The position numbers and the translations under genes are program-made. The notes beneath the pieces were generated by a model. That model was not told where the DNA came from. It saw only the letters and a program-made list of their open reading frames with translations, and made no database searches. A DNA stretch of 12,973 nt from NCBI GenBank assembly GCA_040374085.1, contig JBEIVB010000074.1, forward strand, positions 1 to 12,973, read 5' to 3'. Positions 1-6,248 of the stretch are shown here, one piece after another (the stretch's first letter is position 1; each line of letters starts with the position of its first letter). This stretch comes from JBEIVB01 sp040374085. Lineage in GTDB: Bacteria > Bacteroidota > Bacteroidia > UBA4408.

Positions 1-2179
1 CGCCCTGCTTTCTGTTTTTCAGGAACACCCCGAAAAGGCCTTCACCTATCCCACGCTCTGCAAAACGCTGGGGTTGCCCAAAAAGCAATCCGAACTTTGG
101 GAAGATCATCTCATGCAAACCCTGGAGCGCATGGCCAAGCAGGGAAAACTGCAGCAACCCAAGCACGGGGTTTTCTTGCTGGCCAAAACCAACAAAATCC
201 AAGCTCCTGCTCTGGCTGATGCAGAAGGCGTTGTAGACCTCATGCCCAGTGGAGCTGCCTTTGTAGCCATCGAAGGATTTCCAAAAGATGTATACATATC
301 TCCCAAAAACACCTTGCAAGCGCAACAAGGCGACCGCGTTTCTGTGCGCTTGAATCCGGTACGGGGCAAGGGGCGTCCGGAAGGTGAAATCACCGCCATA
401 CTAGCCCGAGACAAATCGCAGTTTGTGGGTCTTATTGATTTCAAAAATGGGCAATGGACACTTCAAACCGATACCCGCAGCACGCCCCTACTGCAACTCG
501 TAGACGTTCAGGCAACGCATCAAAAACCGGGTTACAAAGCCGTTGCCACCATCACCGATTGGGGCAATGCCCGGCAGATACCCAAAGCCAAGATTCTTTC
601 GCTTTTGGGCAAGGCCGGAGAACACCAAACCGAGATGCACGCCATACTCGCGGAGTTTGGCTTGCCGTATGAGTTCCCCAAAGAAGTGGAACGCGATGCA
701 GGGCGCATCGATGGAACCATTACCGCTTCAGAGATCCGCAAGCGCCGCGATTTTCGCAGCACAGACACCTTCACCATCGATCCGGCAGATGCAAAGGATT
801 TTGACGATGCGCTCAGCTTTAAAACACTGGGCAAAGGCCTGGTGGAGGTTGGCATTCACATTGCCGATGTGGCACACTACCTTCAGCCCGGAAGCCTGCT
901 GGACGAAGAAGCCATACAAAGAGCAACCTCGGTTTACCTCGTAGACAGGGTGGTTCCCATGTTGCCTGAAATTCTTTCTAACGGTTTATGCTCTCTAAAC
1001 CCGAAAGAAGACAAACTCTGTTTTTCGGCGGTGTTTACCCTAAACGAAGAGGCCCAAGTAGTGGATCAATGGTTTGGCCGCACCATCATTCACTCCAACC
1101 ACAGATTCTCCTATGAAGAAGCTCAACTCGTGCTCGAAACCGGTGAAGGCCCCTATTCCCATTGCCTGAAAACCCTCGATGATCTGGCAAAAAAAATGAG
1201 GGCCGAGAGGCTTAAGGCCGGAGCCATTGCGTTTGATAAGAAGGAGGTAAAGTTCAAATTGAATCCAGACGGTTCTCCATCCGGCGTGTATTTCAAAGAG
1301 ATGAAAGACTCGAACCACCTCATCGAAGACTTTATGCTCCTGGCCAATCGGAAGGTGGCCGAGTTCATAGGCAAACGCAACCCGGCAAACCGAAACGCCG
1401 CAAGCCTTACCCCCCCTTTTGTGTATCGAGTACACGATAAGCCTAATGAAGAGAAACTAAGGGCCTTTTCCTCATTTGTTAAGAAACTGGGCTACCAACT
1501 AAAAACAGAAGGCCATAGAGAAATTGCCCGTTCCATGAATCGACTCCTGCACGATGTTCACGGCAAAAAAGAGGCCAACGTGGTAGAGCAATTGGCAATA
1601 CGATCTATGGCCAAAGCCACCTATACCACACAGAACATCGGGCACTACGGATTATCATTCGATTATTATAGCCACTTTACCAGCCCCATTCGCCGATACC
1701 CCGATGTAATGGCGCATCGTTTGCTGGCGCTCTACCTCAGCCACGGTGCTAGCCCGGAAAAACCGGATTGGACCTCGGCATTAACCAAACGCATCTTGCC
1801 CGACGTAAAAATCCTCGAAGCCCAATGCAGACATTCCTCCGACATGGAGAAAAAAGCTGCGGAGGCAGAGCGGGCTTCCATCAAGTACAAGCAAATCGAG
1901 TTTATGCAAACCCGCGTTGGGCAGACGTTTAAAGCCGTTGTTTCGGGTGTTTCTGAATTCGGAATCTTTGCCGAAATAGAAGAAAACCAATGCGAAGGAC
2001 TGGTGCGCCTGCGCGATATTACAGAAGACTTCTTTCAATTCGACCCCGACCACTATTGCGTGATGGGAAGAAAAAGCAAAAGAGTAATTCGACTTGGGGA
2101 TGAAATCTGGATTCGGGTTAAAAAAGCAGACCTCCGAAAAAAGCAGCTCGACTTTTCTTTGGTTTGGAATCCCCAGTAA
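1..2179 (+). CDS. rnr: Ribonuclease R (3'-5' exoribonuclease, RNB family), 5' end cut by window
   Basis: Processive hydrolytic 3'-5' exoribonuclease that degrades structured RNA and acts in RNA quality control in the cytoplasm. The frame is open from base 2 to the TAA at 2177-2179, giving 725 visible residues. The TTG at 74 is an internal codon, because the sequence before it already reads as the family's N-terminal winged-helix segment (ALLSVFQEHPEKAFTYPTL), so the true start lies upstream. Domains, numbered from the first visible codon: winged helix about 1-60; cold-shock/OB domains about 80-240; RNB catalytic domain about 250-600; S1 RNA-binding domain about 637-722. The metal-binding acidic cluster is visible in TIDPADAKDFDD (D260, D266, D268, D269), as is the late RNB motif HFTSPIRRYPDVMAHR. 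The C-terminus lacks the long basic tail of E. coli RNase R. No downstream gene is close enough to be an obvious operon partner. Family assignment is near certain; RNase R rather than RNase II is supported by the winged helix. Confidence 0.95.
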   Translation, partial: ALLSVFQEHPEKAFTYPTLCKTLGLPKKQSELWEDHLMQTLERMAKQGKLQQPKHGVFLLAKTNKIQAPALADAEGVVDLMPSGAAFVAIEGFPKDVYISPKNTLQAQQGDRVSVRLNPVRGKGRPEGEITAILARDKSQFVGLIDFKNGQWTLQTDTRSTPLLQLVDVQATHQKPGYKAVATITDWGNARQIPKAKILSLLGKAGEHQTEMHAILAEFGLPYEFPKEVERDAGRIDGTITASEIRKRRDFRSTDTFTIDPADAKDFDDALSFKTLGKGLVEVGIHIADVAHYLQPGSLLDEEAIQRATSVYLVDRVVPMLPEILSNGLCSLNPKEDKLCFSAVFTLNEEAQVVDQWFGRTIIHSNHRFSYEEAQLVLETGEGPYSHCLKTLDDLAKKMRAERLKAGAIAFDKKEVKFKLNPDGSPSGVYFKEMKDSNHLIEDFMLLANRKVAEFIGKRNPANRNAASLTPPFVYRVHDKPNEEKLRAFSSFVKKLGYQLKTEGHREIARSMNRLLHDVHGKKEANVVEQLAIRSMAKATYTTQNIGHYGLSFDYYSHFTSPIRRYPDVMAHRLLALYLSHGASPEKPDWTSALTKRILPDVKILEAQCRHSSDMEKKAAEAERASIKYKQIEFMQTRVGQTFKAVVSGVSEFGIFAEIEENQCEGLVRLRDITEDFFQFDPDHYCVMGRKSKRVIRLGDEIWIRVKKADLRKKQLDFSLVWNPQ

Positions 2180-2377
2180 ATGTTCACAACCGTTTCCAAA
2201 AACAAATTTCGAGTCATTTTAACGCAGGTTTATTTTGTTTTTTAGGCGGAATTTATAGCACTTGTTGAATGATTCAAAAAAACAATTGTCATTTTTCCTT
2301 TCCGATGCATCACATGAACCCTCTTGTCCTTCTGCGCACCCTAAGGGCTAACAAACACGGGAACGGTCAAACTTTCC

Positions 2378-2385
2378 TACATTCG
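2378..2385 (+). promoter_or_regulatory. Possible Bacteroidota -7 promoter element before the dioxygenase gene
   Basis: TACATTCG matches the Bacteroidota -7 consensus TAnnTTTG at five of its six defined positions. No good TTTG -33 box lies at the usual distance. If real, transcription would begin near 2392, leaving a leader of only about 8 bases before the ATG at 2400 and about 17 before the in-frame ATG at 2409. That would favour the second ATG. Weak evidence. Confidence 0.22.
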
Positions 2386-2399
2386 TCCACTGGACCAGC

Positions 2400-3362
2400 A
2401 TGTTGAACATGGCCATAGAAGCAGACATTGAACAAAAAATACGGCTCCTTCAGGAGAAATACGCGGCCATGGGCCAGGACCTTTCCGCCTATCTTGATGG
2501 ATTGCTGCATGCAGAGTACATTACCTACTGGGACTACATCCATCTCGACACGTTGCTGACCCTTCAGCATCCCAAAACAGCTTTTCCTGACGAAAAAATC
2601 TTCATTGTTTATCATCAAATAACGGAGTTGTACTTCAGCCTGGCCTTGCACGAACTGGAACAAATGTGCACCGATAGTGCTTCAGACCCGAGCTTTCTTT
2701 TGGCGCGCACCACCCGAGTTAACCGTTACTTCGAAGCCTTAACCCATTCTTTTGCCATTATGGTAGATGGAATGGAAAAGGAGCAGTTCCTTCAGTTTCG
2801 TATGAGCCTCTTGCCGGCCTCCGGCTTTCAAAGCGCACAATACCGCCAAATAGAAATTAACGCGGCCCCTTTCCACCAGCTTGTATCGGCCTCTGTGCGC
2901 GATGCCTTGATGCACGCCAGCATCGAGGAGCAATTTGAGCACTTGTACTGGAAAAACGGCGCCACCGAATTGGGCAGCGGAAAGAAAACCCTCACCCTAA
3001 TTCAGTTCGAGAAAAAGTATTCAGAAAATCTTGTTCGATTGGCCTCAAAACTGAAAGGCAAAACCCTTTGGGATGTGTTCACCAGAATTCCCCGCAACCA
3101 TGAACTTTGGAACGATCTGAAACAAGCTTTGCGTTGGCTCGATGTGAACGTGAACATCAATTGGCCCTTGGTTCATTACAAATCGGCTGTGCGCTACCTT
3201 CACCGCAACCCAGAACACATTGCAGCCACCGGTGGCACCAACTGGCAACAGTACCTGCCGCCTCGTTTTCAAAAGCGGGTGTTCTACCCCGAACTTTGGA
3301 CACAAGAAGAGTTGGACAACTGGGGCAAAAGCTGGGTTGAACAAAACGTGCTGAATCGTTAA
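2400..3362 (+). CDS. kynA: Tryptophan 2,3-dioxygenase (heme enzyme)
   Basis: Heme-dependent cytosolic enzyme that opens the indole ring of L-tryptophan with O2 to give N-formylkynurenine, the first step of the kynurenine pathway. The 320-residue protein is near the bacterial family length. Visible motifs: YHQITELYF (71-79), with H72 in the position of the distal active-site histidine; FRMSLLPASGFQSAQYRQIE (133-152), which carries the substrate-contacting arginine and the SGFQS/YR core; LVHYKSAVRYL (257-267), with H259 as the likely proximal heme ligand; and ATGGT (276-280), the conserved loop beside the substrate. The ATG at 2400 is the first in frame; the ATG at 2409 (MAIEADIEQ) is an alternative start. 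No kynureninase or formamidase gene is adjacent, so the pathway cannot be confirmed here. Its stop overlaps the stop of the convergent gene by sharing TTAA. Confidence 0.9.
   Translation: MLNMAIEADIEQKIRLLQEKYAAMGQDLSAYLDGLLHAEYITYWDYIHLDTLLTLQHPKTAFPDEKIFIVYHQITELYFSLALHELEQMCTDSASDPSFLLARTTRVNRYFEALTHSFAIMVDGMEKEQFLQFRMSLLPASGFQSAQYRQIEINAAPFHQLVSASVRDALMHASIEEQFEHLYWKNGATELGSGKKTLTLIQFEKKYSENLVRLASKLKGKTLWDVFTRIPRNHELWNDLKQALRWLDVNVNINWPLVHYKSAVRYLHRNPEHIAATGGTNWQQYLPPRFQKRVFYPELWTQEELDNWGKSWVEQNVLNR
3359..3362. other. Shared TTAA: overlapping stop codons of two convergent genes
   Basis: TAA at 3360-3362 ends the plus-strand dioxygenase gene. The complement of 3359-3361 is the TAA of the minus-strand oxidoreductase gene. 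The two genes therefore end within one palindromic TTAA with no space for an intergenic terminator; any terminators must lie inside the opposite coding region, or the transcripts overlap. This is read directly from the sequence. Confidence 0.9.
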
Positions 3363-4027
3363 CGGCCAAGTTCAAACAACCGGGCTCCTTCATACACCTC
3401 AACCCCCGGCTTGCCCATCTCTGTTGCATTCAACAAGGCCTTTGCCAAGACGGCTGCCGGAATGGGGCGGTACTTTTGCATAGGACCCACCATTAGAGGG
3501 CCCCACAAGGGCGCTAAAACCTGAGCTAGGCGTTCGCCCCGTCTTTTTTGCACCCTCGAACCCAACAAAAGGGATGGCCTTAGTATGGAAAGAGAAGAAA
3601 AACAGAGGGTTTTTAACCCCTCTTCCAATTCTCCCTTTGCCTTTAGGTAATAATGGCGGCTGGATGCAGATGCCCCAACGGCAGACACCACTGCAACCCT
3701 GTTTACACCCACCTGCTTGGCATAGGCTGCCATAGCCAACGGCATTTCCAAGTCGATTCGGCGAAAAGCCTTCACAGAACCGGCTTGGGCCAAGGTGGTG
3801 CCAAAGGCAATGATCAAACCCAAGGGAATGGGAGGCGCTGGAATGGGGTCAGCCCAAGGCAAAAAAGACTCTTGAACCCAGCCTTCACTCCAATCTTCAG
3901 GTGCTGCCTTTACCGACCATACGCAAACCGGTCGTTGGCATTGACGTTTTACCCATCCACCGGTCAGTCCTCCTGCCCCCATGAGCCAAAGCCCTAACCC
4001 TTCTTTCATTTCCTTGTTTTGTTTCAT
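3359..4027 (-). CDS. NAD(P)-binding Rossmann protein, TIP30/HTATIP2-like atypical SDR
   Basis: Predicted cytosolic NAD(P)-binding protein of the atypical short-chain dehydrogenase group related to eukaryotic HTATIP2/TIP30; the substrate is unknown. Of 222 residues, the N-terminus has a glycine-rich dinucleotide loop, MGAGGLTGG (16-24), directly after the first strand. FGTTLAQAGS (75-84) fits the family's conserved loop (often LGTT..KAGS). VVSAVGAS (113-120) and YYLKAK (126-131, Y127xxxK131) correspond to the catalytic-strand serine region and YxxxK motif. LRPSLLLG (149-156) is the usual segment after the active site. Residues about 25-70 are rich in Trp and Pro and fit the family poorly, but the frame is open throughout, so I see divergence rather than a frameshift. 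The start is ATG (complement of 4025-4027). It is convergent with the dioxygenase gene and divergent from the sigma gene. No functional link to either is evident. Confidence 0.78.
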   Translation of the reverse strand: MKQNKEMKEGLGLWLMGAGGLTGGWVKRQCQRPVCVWSVKAAPEDWSEGWVQESFLPWADPIPAPPIPLGLIIAFGTTLAQAGSVKAFRRIDLEMPLAMAAYAKQVGVNRVAVVSAVGASASSRHYYLKAKGELEEGLKTLCFSSLSILRPSLLLGSRVQKRRGERLAQVLAPLWGPLMVGPMQKYRPIPAAVLAKALLNATEMGKPGVEVYEGARLFELGR

Positions 4028-4075
4028 GTTTTTAGTTTCTTGTTAAACATCAAGAGGTCCAACTAATGGGTTTTC

Positions 4076-4096
4076 AAAAATTATTAACGAATTTTT
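4076..4096. repeat. AT-rich inverted repeat in the divergent region
   Basis: AAAAATT (4076-4082) and AATTTTT (4090-4096) are perfect 7-base inverted arms around a 7-base spacer. It lies between the divergent oxidoreductase start (4027) and the sigma factor promoter candidate (4141-4148). It could be an operator for either gene. Arms made only of A and T arise easily by chance, so support is weak. Confidence 0.25.
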
Positions 4097-4140
4097 AACA
4101 TGTTTTTCGGTCCTTCTGATGGTTTGTTTAATCTTTGCTG

Positions 4141-4148
4141 TACTTTTG
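4141..4148 (+). promoter_or_regulatory. Bacteroidota -7 promoter element for the sigma factor gene
   Basis: TACTTTTG is an exact match to the Bacteroidota primary-sigma -7 element TAnnTTTG. Upstream, TTTG at 4123-4126 is closer than the usual -33 spacing (14 bases between), while TCTG at 4115-4118 is at a more usual distance but an imperfect match. Transcription would begin near 4155, giving an A-rich leader of about 54 bases before the ATG at 4209. This placement argues against the longer reading frame that begins at 4119, whose start codon would lie upstream of the transcript. Confidence 0.42.
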
Positions 4149-4208
4149 TTCAACAAAATCTTGTTTAAGGTTTTGCGGCAAACATTAAACAAAAAAAACA
4201 AGCCTCGT

Positions 4209-4712
4209 ATGTCAACACTGGAATTCAACCAAAAAGTAATGGGTTTCCGATCTGCCCTGAAGTACTTTGCCATTAGTTTGACACAGGATAGGGATGATGC
4301 ACAAGACTTGTTGCAAGACACTCTGTACAAAGCCATATTGTATAAAGAGCGATTCACCGAATCCACCAACCTAAAAGCTTGGTTGTACACCATCATGAAA
4401 AACACCTTCATCAACAACTACCGTCGCAGTGTAAAAACCCGCCAGATTGTTGATCAAACCAAAGATCTTTATTTCCTCAACATTCCTCAGCAAAACAGCG
4501 AAATAAGCCCACTTTCTCAGATTGCTCATAAAGACATCAAGAAAGCGCTTGAGTCCCTTGATGAGTCCATTCGTATCCCATTTCTCATGTATTTTGAGGG
4601 ATATAAGTATAAAGAAATAGCCGACCGTTTTGGTTTGCCCATTGGAACCGTAAAAAGCCGCATCTTTTTGGCGCGCAAGCGTTTGATGGTTTCCTTGAAA
4701 GACTTTCGCTAA
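4209..4712 (+). CDS. ECF-type sigma-70 family RNA polymerase sigma factor
   Basis: Alternative sigma factor that would direct RNA polymerase to a specific promoter set. The 167 residues contain only regions 2 and 4, as in the ECF group. Region 2 spans about 8-75, with the core-binding segment DAQDLLQDTLYKAI (30-43) and the promoter-melting helix LKAWLYTIMKNTFINNYRR (55-73). Region 4 spans about 108-163 and ends in the helix-turn-helix YKEIADRFGLPIGTVKSRIF. I chose the ATG at 4209 because the frame's earlier start (4119) would add 30 hydrophobic and basic residues foreign to the family and lies upstream of the likely transcription start. It ends 48 bases before crtI on the same strand. By analogy with CarQ of Myxococcus, which controls carotenoid genes, it may regulate the following genes, but this is inferred. 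No anti-sigma gene is adjacent. Confidence 0.9.
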   Translation: MSTLEFNQKVMGFRSALKYFAISLTQDRDDAQDLLQDTLYKAILYKERFTESTNLKAWLYTIMKNTFINNYRRSVKTRQIVDQTKDLYFLNIPQQNSEISPLSQIAHKDIKKALESLDESIRIPFLMYFEGYKYKEIADRFGLPIGTVKSRIFLARKRLMVSLKDFR

Positions 4713-4736
4713 CATCTTTTTGGCCGCCGAAGTAAC

Positions 4737-4744
4737 TACCTTGG
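4737..4744 (+). promoter_or_regulatory. Weak promoter-like element before crtI
   Basis: TACCTTGG resembles TAnnTTTG with one mismatch and is preceded by TTTG at 4719-4722, at a short 14-base spacing. It could start a crtI transcript near 4751, or crtI could be read from the sigma factor promoter, since the gap is only 48 bases. The match is poor. Confidence 0.18.
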
Positions 4745-4760
4745 CAGCCAGAAATACATC

Positions 4761-6239
4761 ATGAAAAAAAACAAACGATTGGTCGTCGTTGGAGCCGGCT
4801 TTTCCGGTCTTTCCAGCGCCTGCTTTCTAGCGCAGAAAGGGCATGAGGTTACCCTGCTGGAACAACACGACCAAGTAGGTGGCCGAGCTCGTACCTTTTC
4901 TGCCAATGGATTTCTGTTCGATATGGGTCCAAGTTGGTACTGGATGCCCGATGTCTTTGAACACTTCTTTGCTTCATTTGGAAAAAAGCCTTCGGATTAT
5001 TACCACCTTTTGCGCCTTGACCCCTCCTACCGGGTGGTTTTCAGCGAAGGCGATGTTCTTGATTTGGCTGCCGATTTCGAGACCCTAAAGCTCCAGTTTG
5101 AAGAAATTGAACCCGGTGCCGGCAACGCATTGCAGCGGTTTATGGACGATGCTGCATACAAATACGAAGTAGGAATAAACAACCTTGTATTCAAGCCCGG
5201 GCTCTCTATTCGAGAGTTCGCAGACTTTGGCTTGCTGCACGACATCATGCGGATGAACATCTTCAAAAGCTTTTCGCGTCACGCCAGAAGCTACTTCAAG
5301 CATCCCAAATTGCTGCAATTACTGGAGTTTCCGGTCTTGTTCCTGGGTGCAACCGCAGAGAAAACACCCGCCTTGTACAGCCTCATGAACTATGCCGACA
5401 TGCGCCTTGGAACTTGGTATCCATTGGGGGGAATGCACCGCATTGCAACTGCCATGGCCGATTTGGCCACCGAATTGGGGGTAAGCATACAAACCGAAAC
5501 CACCGTAAACGGGTTTTCATTCGATGCCATGGGGCTCATTGATGCCGTTGAAACGAACAAAGGCAATGTGCCTTGCGAGGGCGTAATAGCATCCGCAGAT
5601 TATGCACACGTAGATTTGAAACTACTGGGCAAAAAAGCCAACTACAGCGAGGATTATTGGAACCGACGCACCATGGCCCCATCTGCCCTGCTTTTCTACC
5701 TTGGGGTGGACCGAAAACTGGATGGATTGCTGCACCACAATCTCTTTTTCGACCGCGATTTTGTGAAGCATGCCCACGAAATCTACAGCGCACCCCAATG
5801 GCCTTCAGATCCTCTGTTTTATGCTTGTGTGCCTTCCATAACTGACCCCTCCGTTGCTCCCGAAGGAAAAGAGAATCTATTTCTTTTGATGCCTATTGCA
5901 CCCGGTTTGGACGAAGATCCCGGTACAAGAGAGAAGTATTACCACCTGATGATGGATCGATTGGAAGCGGCGTGCGGACACGATGTTCGATCTCATGTGA
6001 TCTTCTCTCGGAGCTATGCCAGGCCACAATTCGAGGCCGATTATAATGCTTTTAAAGGAAACGCCTACGGATTAGCGAACACGCTCATGCAAACGGCCAT
6101 ACTCAAACCCTCTGCTAAAAGTAAACACGTTCCCAACCTGTTTTTTGCCGGACAACTCACCGTGCCCGGTCCCGGCGTTCCACCCGCTCTAATCAGCGGC
6201 GAAATAGCCGCCGGGCTCCTTCACGAATCCTTTTCCTAA
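4761..6239 (+). CDS. crtI: Phytoene desaturase (CrtI-type, FAD-dependent)
   Basis: Converts phytoene to a coloured desaturated carotene, usually lycopene in bacteria, by successive dehydrogenations; membrane-associated with FAD. The 492-residue length is normal for CrtI. The N-terminus has the ADP-binding fold VVVGAGFSGLSSACFLAQKG, followed by the acidic strand end LLEQ and the GGRARTF motif, then GFLFDMGPSW. The C-terminus has the CrtI signature NLFFAGQLTVPGPGVPPALI (from residue 459), followed by SGEIAAGLL, which completes the FAD site. The start ATG directly follows a short gap after the sigma gene. The gene is followed after 9 bases by the TonB-dependent receptor and then by crtB, so the enzyme pair is split by the receptor. 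The number of desaturation steps cannot be read from sequence. Related CrtI-like enzymes such as CrtN or CrtD are possible, but the presence of crtB in the same run supports phytoene desaturase. Confidence 0.93.
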   Translation: MKKNKRLVVVGAGFSGLSSACFLAQKGHEVTLLEQHDQVGGRARTFSANGFLFDMGPSWYWMPDVFEHFFASFGKKPSDYYHLLRLDPSYRVVFSEGDVLDLAADFETLKLQFEEIEPGAGNALQRFMDDAAYKYEVGINNLVFKPGLSIREFADFGLLHDIMRMNIFKSFSRHARSYFKHPKLLQLLEFPVLFLGATAEKTPALYSLMNYADMRLGTWYPLGGMHRIATAMADLATELGVSIQTETTVNGFSFDAMGLIDAVETNKGNVPCEGVIASADYAHVDLKLLGKKANYSEDYWNRRTMAPSALLFYLGVDRKLDGLLHHNLFFDRDFVKHAHEIYSAPQWPSDPLFYACVPSITDPSVAPEGKENLFLLMPIAPGLDEDPGTREKYYHLMMDRLEAACGHDVRSHVIFSRSYARPQFEADYNAFKGNAYGLANTLMQTAILKPSAKSKHVPNLFFAGQLTVPGPGVPPALISGEIAAGLLHESFS

Positions 6240-6248
6240 ATACATTAC

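Noticed and set aside
74..76. TTG as the start codon of ribonuclease R
   Set aside because: The frame is open to base 2 and the residues before the TTG fit the family's winged-helix domain, so the gene is cut by the window edge.
2265..2277. TTGAA-TGA-TTCAA inverted repeat after ribonuclease R as a terminator
   Set aside because: The stem is only 5 bases and AT-rich, lies 85 bases after the stop, and is followed by A rather than T residues on the plus strand.
4119..4208. Longer N-terminus for the sigma factor starting at 4119
   Set aside because: The extra 30 residues are hydrophobic and basic and foreign to ECF sigma factors, and the likely -7 promoter element lies inside them.
6196..6211. 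GCGGC/GCCGC hairpin at the end of crtI as a terminator or attenuator
   Set aside because: It lies inside the coding region, has a 5-base stem and no T run after it; the next gene starts within 9 bases of the crtI stop.
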